Positions 10,522 through 17,408 of a DNA stretch of 64,000 bases are shown piece after piece (the first letter of the stretch is position 1; each line of letters starts with the position of its first letter). Below the pieces are notes generated by a model. That model did not search any database. It was not told the origin of the DNA and saw only the letters and a program-made list of their open reading frames with translations. Origin of the DNA: Microbispora amethystogenes (GTDB lineage Bacteria; Actinomycetota; Actinomycetes; Streptosporangiales; Streptosporangiaceae). The stretch spans positions 1 through 64,000 of the forward strand of contig NZ_BOOB01000018.1 in NCBI RefSeq assembly GCF_016863015.1, read 5' to 3'. Made by a program: the position numbers and the translations under genes.

Positions 10522-10537
10522 GGGGGCGTCAGCCCCC
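10522..10537. terminator. Bidirectional hairpin between converging genes
   Basis: GGGGGC (10522-10527) and GCCCCC (10532-10537) flank loop GTCA in the 49-nt gap between the F420/NADP-like gene and the reverse-strand SnoaL-like gene. The reverse gene's stop codon falls inside the stem. It could stop transcription from both sides. Confidence 0.4.
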
Positions 10538-10894
10538 AGCGGCGACCCGGGAGACGTGGTACTGAAGGATGCGCCAGCCGTTGTCGTCACGGCGCAGGAC
10601 GAGCGACATGTGCACCTTCGCCTCCCACCCCGTCGGATCGCTGAACGTGACGTCGGCGAAGCCGCCGGCGACTCGCTCACCGACGGTGTAGGTGTGCAGG
10701 ACGGTCACCTCGGCGCGCCGGTCGTCCGGCACTGCCTCGTAGTACGCCCGTACGGCGTCCTGTCCGGCCACGACCGCCGGCCCGAACCCCTGGAAGAGCG
10801 CGTCCTCGGTGAACAGTTCCGCCATCGCGCCGGGCCGGTGGCCGTCGAAGGCGGCCTTCCAGCGGCCGAGGACGTCGTGCATCGGATGGCTCAT
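10529..10894 (-). CDS. SnoaL-like (NTF2 fold, DUF4440-type) protein
   Basis: 121 residues of a cone-shaped NTF2-like fold: MHDVLGRWKAAFDGHRPGAM near the N-terminus, LFTEDALFQGFGP, and the late VLRRDDNGWRILQYHVS strand. Such small pocket proteins act as polyketide cyclases, isomerases or hydrolases, or are non-catalytic. GGAGG precedes the ATG. It is the last gene of the long reverse-strand catabolic run, so a role in that pathway is likely though the reaction is unknown. Confidence 0.7.
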   Translation of the reverse strand: MSHPMHDVLGRWKAAFDGHRPGAMAELFTEDALFQGFGPAVVAGQDAVRAYYEAVPDDRRAEVTVLHTYTVGERVAGGFADVTFSDPTGWEAKVHMSLVLRRDDNGWRILQYHVSRVAAGG

Positions 10895-10935
10895 CGCCTT
10901 GCTTTCCTCCTTCGTTCGGTGAGCGGAGTCACGGC

Positions 10936-11967
10936 TCAGAGGTGAGATGCGAGCCGTCGCAGGATCCGGACGGCGGGTCCGGGGGTGGCATGGTGGTGGC
11001 CGGTGCCGGCCCACAGGTTGATCCGCTCCGGATCCCGGGCGGCTGTCGCGGCCCGGCGCAATGGGCTGGTCAGGTGGTGCAGTGCGGGATAGCCGAAGGG
11101 CGCGAGATCGCCGTAGCGGTCGATGAATCGGTTGGGCAGGGCCCGTGCGGGCCTGCCGGTGAAGGCCCTGGTGACCACCGTTCCCCGGCTGGCCGCGCCC
11201 GCCAGCGCCTCCTTGTGGGCGAGCGACGCCCCCGACTCGTCGGCACGTAGCAGAACGGTGCCGACCATGGCCGCCGCGGCACCGGACCGCAGCGCCTGGA
11301 CCATGTCGGCGGGGGTGGCCAGCCCGCCCGCACCTATGAGAGGCAGGGACACGCTGGCCGCCACCTCGCCCAGCAACCAGGGGAGCGGCACGTCGGCGGG
11401 GCTCCGCCGGGGCGTGAACGTGCCCGAGTGGCCGCCCGCGGCCGAGGCCTGCACGATCAGCATGTCGGCCCCGGCCTCGGCGGCCTGAAGAGCCTCCGCG
11501 GGTGAGGTGACGGTCTGGATGACGAGTGTGCCGGCGGCGCGCAGCGACCTGACGACCGCCGGGTGCGGAACGGCGAAGGTGAAGCTGACGACGGGAACCG
11601 GACGGGACAGCAACAGCTCGATCTTGTCGGACCAGTGGTCGTCGTCCTCGACGGCCTCCGCGGAGAGGAGGTCGAGGCCGTATGCCCGGCCCTCGGGGGC
11701 GATCGCGCGGGCGTAGCGCCGGAACTCCGCCGGATCGACCGGCAGCGGGTTCGGTGCGAAGAGGTTCACCCCGAACGGGACGCCGCCGGCGCGTACCTGG
11801 TCGATCTGCTCGGCCAGCGCGCCGGCGTCCTTGTACCCGCCGGCCAGGAAGCCCATGCCACCCGCCCGCGCCGCCGCGATGACCAAGGCGGGTGTGCTCG
11901 GCCCGCCGGCCATCGGCGCGGCCAGGACGGGGGCGCTCACCCCGAGGGCGGTCAGTGCCGCGTTCAC
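10936..11967 (-). CDS. Nitronate monooxygenase (NPD/2-nitropropane dioxygenase family)
   Basis: 343 residues. A TIM barrel with FMN contacts: VLAAPMAGGPSTPALVIAAA, AGADMLIVQASAAGGHSG (with the conserved catalytic-type His), PLIGAGGLATPADMVQALRSGAAAAMVGTVLL. The class oxidises alkyl nitronates such as propionate 3-nitronate, or acts as an FMN-dependent quinone or enoyl reductase. The GTG start at 11967 is five bases past the stop of the upstream SDR, implying translational coupling. In this context it may oxidise a pathway intermediate. Confidence 0.75.
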   Translation of the reverse strand: MNAALTALGVSAPVLAAPMAGGPSTPALVIAAARAGGMGFLAGGYKDAGALAEQIDQVRAGGVPFGVNLFAPNPLPVDPAEFRRYARAIAPEGRAYGLDLLSAEAVEDDDHWSDKIELLLSRPVPVVSFTFAVPHPAVVRSLRAAGTLVIQTVTSPAEALQAAEAGADMLIVQASAAGGHSGTFTPRRSPADVPLPWLLGEVAASVSLPLIGAGGLATPADMVQALRSGAAAAMVGTVLLRADESGASLAHKEALAGAASRGTVVTRAFTGRPARALPNRFIDRYGDLAPFGYPALHHLTSPLRRAATAARDPERINLWAGTGHHHATPGPAVRILRRLASHL

Positions 11968-11972
11968 AGGAG

Positions 11973-12686
11973 TCAGTGCCCTGCGGTCTGGCCGCCGTCG
12001 ACGGGCAGGATCGCGCCGGTGACGAAGGGGGCGGTCTCCAGGTAGAGCACCGCGTCGGTGATGTCGCCGATCTCGCCCATGCGACCCATCGGATGCAGTG
12101 CGGCCAGTGCCTCGTGGTGCTCCTCGGGATGCATGGGAGTCTTGATCGTGCCCAGGGCCACCGCGTTCGCGCGGATGCCGCGGGTGGCGTACTCGATGGC
12201 CAGCGCCTTGGTGGCGGCCTGCAGCCCGCCCTTGGACAATGAGGCCAGCACGGAGGGCACGGCCGAGTTGGGGTGCTCGACCAGGCTGGTCGTTATCTGC
12301 ACGAGGTGCCCGCCACCCTGCCGCAGCATCTGCTCGATCGCGAGCTGGGTGATGCGGAAGAAGCCGCTGACGTTCACGCCCATCACCGCGTCGTAGTCGT
12401 CCTGGGTGAAGTCGGTGAACGGCTTGGCGATGAAGATCCCCGCGTTGTTGACGAGCGTGTCGATGCGGCCGAACCGTTCCACGCCGGCCGCGATGACCTG
12501 TTCGGCGGTGGCGCGGTCGGAGATGTCCCCCTGGACGGTCAGGACCTCGGGGTCCTGCGACGGGGCGATGCCGCGTGAGGTGGCGACGACGGCGTAGCCC
12601 AGTTTGCGGTAACCGGTGACGAGCCCGGCTCCGATGCCCTGCGACGCGCCGGTGATGACGGCGACCTTCCGGCCCTGGTTGCTCAT
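11973..12686 (-). CDS. SDR-fold protein lacking the catalytic tyrosine
   Basis: 237 residues with the SDR fold: TGASQGIGAG, GDISD, LVNNAGIF, and a C-terminal VTGAILPVDGGQTAGH typical of FabG-like members. The catalytic Tyr-x-x-x-Lys segment instead reads VLASLSKGG, so Ala stands where Tyr should be. The enzyme may therefore be a non-classical reductase, use another residue, or have a binding role. It is followed with a five-base gap by the nitronate monooxygenase. Confidence 0.75.
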   Translation of the reverse strand: MSNQGRKVAVITGASQGIGAGLVTGYRKLGYAVVATSRGIAPSQDPEVLTVQGDISDRATAEQVIAAGVERFGRIDTLVNNAGIFIAKPFTDFTQDDYDAVMGVNVSGFFRITQLAIEQMLRQGGGHLVQITTSLVEHPNSAVPSVLASLSKGGLQAATKALAIEYATRGIRANAVALGTIKTPMHPEEHHEALAALHPMGRMGEIGDITDAVLYLETAPFVTGAILPVDGGQTAGH

Positions 12687-12716
12687 GCTGGCCCCTTCTC
12701 TGATCGGCGCGATGGT

Positions 12717-13739
12717 TCAGGCGGTCTTGGCGAGACGGTCGGCGTCGATGACGGCGCGCGCGAAGCCCCGCGGATCCTCCTGGGGAACGTTGTGCCCGAC
12801 ATCGAGCACCCGGTGGTCGTAGGCGCCGGTGAACTTGGCGCGGTAGGCCGACCCGTCTCCCGCCGGGGTGAACGGGTCGTACCTGCCGTCGATGGTGATC
12901 GTGGGTACGGAGACGGCCGGGGCCTGCTGCAGGACGCGTTCGAGTGCGGTGTACCGGGGCTCGCTCGGCTTCAGGCCCAATCGCCAACGGTAGTTGCCGA
13001 TGACGATGGAGACGTAGTCGGGGTTGTCGAACGCGGCCGCGGTGCGATCGTAGGTCTCGGTGGAGAAGTCCCACGTCGGGGAGTTGAACTTCCAGACGAA
13101 CAGGCCGAGGTCGTACCGGTACCGGGTCAGGCCTGCCACGCCCCGCTCGGTGGTGAAGTAGTACTGGTACCACCAGGCGTTCTCCGCCATCGGCGCCAGT
13201 GGCTTGAGGTTGGCGGCCAGGTTGGTGATCAGGTAGCCGGTGACCGACACCAGCGCCCTGCACCGGTGCGGCCACAGGGCGGCGATGATGTCGCCGGTCC
13301 GCGACCCCCAGTCATAGCCGGCCAGGATGGGCTCGCGGATGCGCAGGGCGTCCATCAGGGCGATGACGTCGAGCGCGAAGGCGGCCTGGTCGACATCGCG
13401 CGGTGTGTCGGCGGACAGGAAGGTGGTCGTGCCGTATCCCCTGAAATAGGGCACGATCACCCGGTAGCCCGCCGCCGCGAGCAGCGGCGCCACCTCGGCA
13501 TAGCTGTGGATGTCGTAGGGGAAGCCGTGCATGAGAATCACCGGGCGGCCGTCCGCTGGTCCGGCCTCGACGTACCCGACGTTCAACACGCCGGCCTTGA
13601 TCTGTTTCACCGGGCCGAAGGACCCGCTGGTCCCAGCCGCGGTACTGCTCTGAGGTCGTTCGACGCGGCCGAGCTGAGCGAGCGCCGCGGTTCCCGCGGC
13701 CATGCTCAGGAAGCGCCGTCGATCTGGCGTGAAGTCCAT
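12717..13739 (-). CDS. Tat-exported alpha/beta hydrolase with aspartate nucleophile (epoxide hydrolase/dehalogenase-like)
   Basis: 340 residues. The N-terminus carries a twin-arginine signal (DRRRFLSMAAGTAAL). The hydrolase domain shows the oxyanion motif HGFP, then nucleophile elbow AGYDWGSR with Asp in the nucleophile position, acid-loop DGRYDPFTP and histidine in DVGHNVPQED. Asp nucleophiles are typical of epoxide hydrolases and haloalkane dehalogenases rather than esterases. Export by Tat suggests a folded enzyme working outside the membrane. It is one of two Tat-exported hydrolases in this operon. Confidence 0.75.
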   Translation of the reverse strand: MDFTPDRRRFLSMAAGTAALAQLGRVERPQSSTAAGTSGSFGPVKQIKAGVLNVGYVEAGPADGRPVILMHGFPYDIHSYAEVAPLLAAAGYRVIVPYFRGYGTTTFLSADTPRDVDQAAFALDVIALMDALRIREPILAGYDWGSRTGDIIAALWPHRCRALVSVTGYLITNLAANLKPLAPMAENAWWYQYYFTTERGVAGLTRYRYDLGLFVWKFNSPTWDFSTETYDRTAAAFDNPDYVSIVIGNYRWRLGLKPSEPRYTALERVLQQAPAVSVPTITIDGRYDPFTPAGDGSAYRAKFTGAYDHRVLDVGHNVPQEDPRGFARAVIDADRLAKTA

Positions 13740-13788
13740 CAGTGATCTCCTTGGTCGTGTTCGCGGTGTCCGGCCGTACCAGGCGGGG

Positions 13789-13820
13789 TGCCGCCCTCGT
13801 GTCGCGCCACGAGGGCGGCA
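13789..13820 (-). terminator. Hairpin between MBL and hydrolase genes
   Basis: A perfect 13-bp stem (TGCCGCCCTCGTG at 13789-13801, complement 13808-13820, six-base loop) lies past the stop of the MBL gene at 13851. It may attenuate rather than end the transcript, since the next gene is in the same direction. Confidence 0.5.
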
Positions 13821-13850
13821 TCGTGCGGTGCCTCAGGCTCGTGCGGTGCT

Positions 13851-14843
13851 TCAGGCCTTGGTGCCGAACGGGCCGAGTGAGTTGAGGTCCAGCCGCAGGG
13901 ACTCCGCCATCGCCCAGGCGTTGGGCAGGGTGAACACGTCCGCGCCGCCGAGGCGGTCCCGCCAGCGCGGGACGAGCTCGTCGGCGGTCCGCGCCGCCAC
14001 CGCGTCGAGGTAGGCGCGGAAGACGGCCCAGGCGTTGCCGGTGTCGACCGGCGCCATGATCTCGCGGAGATCCACGCTGGACAGGGCGGCTTCGGCGGTG
14101 GTGCGCAGGTCGGTCATGTACTCCAGCTGGACTCGTACGTCTTCGGGCGTTCCCGGACGGGTGACATGGCCGCCGACCAGCAGGTCGAAGTCGTACGTGA
14201 GGACCTGGTCGTGCAGCGCGATGTACCCGGGCACGTTCGCCGAAAGCGCCAGGTTGGAGAACGGCACCCAGCCGGGGAAGATGACGTCGACCAGCATCAG
14301 CACCCGCTGGTTCGCCAGGTGGATGAGGCTGTTTCCCTCGCTGTGGTTGGGGCCGGGGTAGTCCAGGCGCACGGTGTGGTCACCGGCCTCGATGGTCAGG
14401 GTGTCGTCGAAGACCTCCGTGGGCACCGGGCGGTCGGGATCGGCGAGCGACCTCAGCCGCTGGGCGACGATGCTGTGCCCGTAGCGGGGAACGTCGCCGG
14501 GGTAGATCGACATGGCGCCGACGTGGTCGGAGTGCTCGTGACTGTAGATCACGTGCGTGATCGGCCTGCTCGTCACGCGCTTGATCGCGCGCAGGATGTC
14601 GTGGCCGAGGGTCGGGGGCGCGTCCACCGCGATGACCCCCTCGTCGTGGACGACGAACATGTTCTGGTACTGGCCGTCGCTGAGCCAGAAGACGCCGTCG
14701 GCGATCTCGTCGAGGATGTAGCCGGTGTCGGGGACCTGCGGTCCCTTCGCGATCTCGGGCACCGGGGCGGTCGGAAGCTCCCTGCGTCGTCTCGCTTCCG
14801 CGGAGAAGCCGGGCGAACCGGTGACGTGGGTGGTTGTCGGCAT
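13851..14843 (-). CDS. Metallo-beta-lactamase-fold hydrolase
   Basis: 330 residues of MBL fold with the metal motif YSHEHSDHVG, downstream metal ligands around PGPNHSEGNS, LVDVIFPG and GGHVTRPG. The family covers hydrolases of esters, thioesters and lactones. The second ATG (14843) is preferred because GGAG lies six bases before it; the upstream ATG at 14855 sits too close to its GCAGG. The start is 17 nt from the end of the epoxide hydrolase gene, in the same direction. A lactone or thioester intermediate is a plausible substrate in this operon. Confidence 0.8.
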   Translation of the reverse strand: MPTTTHVTGSPGFSAEARRRRELPTAPVPEIAKGPQVPDTGYILDEIADGVFWLSDGQYQNMFVVHDEGVIAVDAPPTLGHDILRAIKRVTSRPITHVIYSHEHSDHVGAMSIYPGDVPRYGHSIVAQRLRSLADPDRPVPTEVFDDTLTIEAGDHTVRLDYPGPNHSEGNSLIHLANQRVLMLVDVIFPGWVPFSNLALSANVPGYIALHDQVLTYDFDLLVGGHVTRPGTPEDVRVQLEYMTDLRTTAEAALSSVDLREIMAPVDTGNAWAVFRAYLDAVAARTADELVPRWRDRLGGADVFTLPNAWAMAESLRLDLNSLGPFGTKA

Positions 14844-14860
14844 GTGGTTCTCCATCCTGC

Positions 14861-16165
14861 TTAGCGGAGCGATCTGAAGGCGGCCCGGATCTCGGTGCTG
14901 AACAGCTCTGGCTCCTCCCATGCGGCGAAGTGGCCGCCCTTGTCGACCTTGTTGAAGTGAATGAGCCGGTGGTAGGCGCGTTCGGTCCAGCTGCGCGGGG
15001 CTTGGTAGATCTCACCGGGGAAGACCGTCACGGCCGCGGGCAGGGAGATGTCCACGGCGTTGAAGTTGTTGGCGTTGTTCTCCCAGTAGAGCTGCGCGGA
15101 GGAGATCGCACTGTTGGTGACCCAGTAGAGCGTGATGTCGTCGAGCATCTCGTCCCTGGTGAGCGACCGCTCGGGCACGCCGCCGCTGTAGGTCCACTCG
15201 GCGAACTTGTCGTACATCCACGCGGCCAGGCCGACGGGTGAGTCCGTCAGCCCGTATCCCACGGTCTGCGGGCGGGTCACCATCATGGACGAGTAGCCGG
15301 ACTTCCTCTTGTAGAAGGTGTCGAGCGAGTCGAAGGCGGCTTTCTCGTCGGGGGACAGTCCCGCCGGAGCGGAGTCGCCCGCGGCGAGGATCCTGGCGAT
15401 CTCCGGTGGTACGGTCGCGGGCATGTTGACGTGGATGCCGAGCAGGCCCTGCGGACGCTGGGCGGCCATGCGGTCGGAGATCACCGCGCCCCAGTCGCCG
15501 CCCTGGGACACGTACCGCTGGTAGCCCAGCCGCTTCATCAGCACGTCCCAGGCGCGCCCGATGCGGTCGGGGCCCCAGCCGGTGCCCTGCGGCTTGCCCG
15601 AGAAGCCGTAACCGGGCATCGAGGGCAGCACCAGGTGGAAGGCGTCCTCCGCACGCCCGCCATGGGCGGTCGGATCGGTGAGCGGGCCGATGATCTTCAG
15701 CAGCTCCAGGACGGAGCCCGGCCAGCCGTGGGTGATGATCAGAGGGAGGGCGTTCGCGTGCCGGGAGCGGATGTGCGCGAACTGGATGTCCAGCCCATCG
15801 ATCTCGGTCACGAACTGAGGTATGGCGTTCAGCTTGGCCTCGACCTCGCGCCAGTCGTAATCGGTGGCCCAGTAGCGGACGAGCTCCCGCAGCCGGGCCA
15901 GCTGCACGCCCTGGGACTGATCCGAGACCGTTTCCCTGGCAGGCCACCGGGTCTCGGCGAGGCGTCGGCGGAGATCGACGAGAGTCTTCCTGGGCACGCT
16001 GATACGGAAGGGACGGATCGCGTCCCGTCCTGCCGGACCGGCGGTGGCCGCCTGGGCGGGGAGCGGCGCGTGAACGCTGGATGCCGCCGCCGCGACAACC
16101 GCCGCGCCGGCCGAGGTGGCGAGAAAGCCGCGGCGGGTGAGGGCCGGCCGTCCTTCTTCTGGCAT
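14861..16165 (-). CDS. Tat-exported epoxide hydrolase (EHN plus alpha/beta hydrolase)
   Basis: 434 residues. Twin-arginine signal (LTRRGFLATSAGAAVVAAAA) is followed by an EHN N-terminal domain (IRPFRISVPRKTLVDLRRRLAETRWP) and a catalytic domain with HGWPGS, GGDWGAV (Asp nucleophile) and late His in DKGGHFAAWEEPELF. This is the microsomal-type epoxide hydrolase family, which opens epoxides to diols. AAGGAG precedes the ATG by seven bases. Together with the enoyl-CoA hydratase upstream and the SDR downstream it suggests breakdown of an epoxidised or cyclic substrate. Confidence 0.85.
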   Translation of the reverse strand: MPEEGRPALTRRGFLATSAGAAVVAAAASSVHAPLPAQAATAGPAGRDAIRPFRISVPRKTLVDLRRRLAETRWPARETVSDQSQGVQLARLRELVRYWATDYDWREVEAKLNAIPQFVTEIDGLDIQFAHIRSRHANALPLIITHGWPGSVLELLKIIGPLTDPTAHGGRAEDAFHLVLPSMPGYGFSGKPQGTGWGPDRIGRAWDVLMKRLGYQRYVSQGGDWGAVISDRMAAQRPQGLLGIHVNMPATVPPEIARILAAGDSAPAGLSPDEKAAFDSLDTFYKRKSGYSSMMVTRPQTVGYGLTDSPVGLAAWMYDKFAEWTYSGGVPERSLTRDEMLDDITLYWVTNSAISSAQLYWENNANNFNAVDISLPAAVTVFPGEIYQAPRSWTERAYHRLIHFNKVDKGGHFAAWEEPELFSTEIRAAFRSLR

Positions 16166-16354
16166 GATCATTCTCCTTCTGCCGGAACACATGTGGTCGT
16201 TTGTCGGCACGGGCGGCCGCCCTCGCGTTCGTGGAGTCCTCAGAGGCGGCCTTGACCGGGGAGGGGAGCGCAGGGCGGTAGGGGGGAGCGGCCGATGTGC
16301 CGTTCCCACGTGGCGTCGCGTGGATTGAGCGGCTCCCTCTGCCGCCCGATATAT

Positions 16355-17200
16355 CTACTTCGGGCTGCTGAGGGCTTCCTCGCGCAGCCGCGCGATGGTG
16401 GCGCCGAGTTCGAGCTCGACCTCGCCGGGCCGCTGAAGACCCCGCCGGAAAAGGTCCTGCACCAGGGCGGCGTTCTCCTGCCGCCCCGATGTGGCGAAGA
16501 ACGCCGCCAGGCCGGGCTCGAACTCGGCGTCTTCCGGCAGCGAGGCCACGTCAACAAGGTGCTTGATGCCGGCGACGGCGACCTTGTCGAAGGTGGCGAT
16601 CCGCCGCGCGAACCGGTCGACGACCTCGTCGAGCTCGATGTCCGGCACGACCCGGTTGACGTAGCCGTACTCGGCGGCCAGCGCCGCCGGGACGTCGTCG
16701 CCGCCGAGAACGATCTCCAGCGCGCGGCCGCGGCCGACGAGCCGGGCCAGCCGCGCCATGGCCCCGCCGCCCGGCACCGAGCCGAGGCCGACCTCGAACT
16801 GCCCGAGAACCGCCCGCTCCGAGGCGAAACGGATGTCGGTGGCGAGGACGAACTCGCTGCCGGCTCCCCGTGCCCGTCCCCGGATCACCGAGATCGTGGC
16901 CGCGGGCACCCGGCTGAGCCGTACGAGACTGTCGAGGTAGGGGTGCAACCCGGTCGGACCGGGCGACATGGCGGCGACCCGGGCCCTGTCGGACAGCAGG
17001 TCCCAGTGCGCCATGAAGTAGTCGGGATTGCCGCTGCGGAAGACGACCACGGTCAGGGCGGGCGCCGCCTCGATGCGGTCGACGAGCGCGGAGAGCTGCT
17101 GGACGCTGTCCGGGTCGAACAGGTTCACCGGCCCGTTGGTGAAGGTCACCTGCCAGTACGAGGGCGAGACCTCGTCGACGTGGAACTGCTCTGCGGCCAT
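16355..17200 (-). CDS. Enoyl-CoA hydratase/isomerase family protein
   Basis: 281 residues of crotonase fold. The oxyanion-hole region reads FRSGNPDYFMAHWDLL and the second loop is RGRARGAGSEFVLATDIRFA, the place of the usual GGG and catalytic Glu loops. Substrate class (hydratase, isomerase or decarboxylase) is open. AAAGGA lies before the ATG. It is the first gene of the seven-gene reverse-strand catabolic run and lies immediately downstream of the two LAL regulators. Confidence 0.8.
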   Translation of the reverse strand: MAAEQFHVDEVSPSYWQVTFTNGPVNLFDPDSVQQLSALVDRIEAAPALTVVVFRSGNPDYFMAHWDLLSDRARVAAMSPGPTGLHPYLDSLVRLSRVPAATISVIRGRARGAGSEFVLATDIRFASERAVLGQFEVGLGSVPGGGAMARLARLVGRGRALEIVLGGDDVPAALAAEYGYVNRVVPDIELDEVVDRFARRIATFDKVAVAGIKHLVDVASLPEDAEFEPGLAAFFATSGRQENAALVQDLFRRGLQRPGEVELELGATIARLREEALSSPK

Positions 17201-17408
17201 GACTGTCCTTTCGCAGGGGGTCCGGGTCGGCCACCGCCTGGGCGCCTTCCGCGGCGCGCCGTGGCCGGCACGGATCGGCGCCGGCTCGATCACAGTCCCA
17301 TGCGGGCGGCCCGGTCTTCCCCAGGGGAACTCCCTGGTCGTCCCTGGTCCCGTGGTCCCGCGCGTCCCCCGGGGTACCCCAGGGAGCCGGCGGCTCGCCC
17401 TGTTCGGA

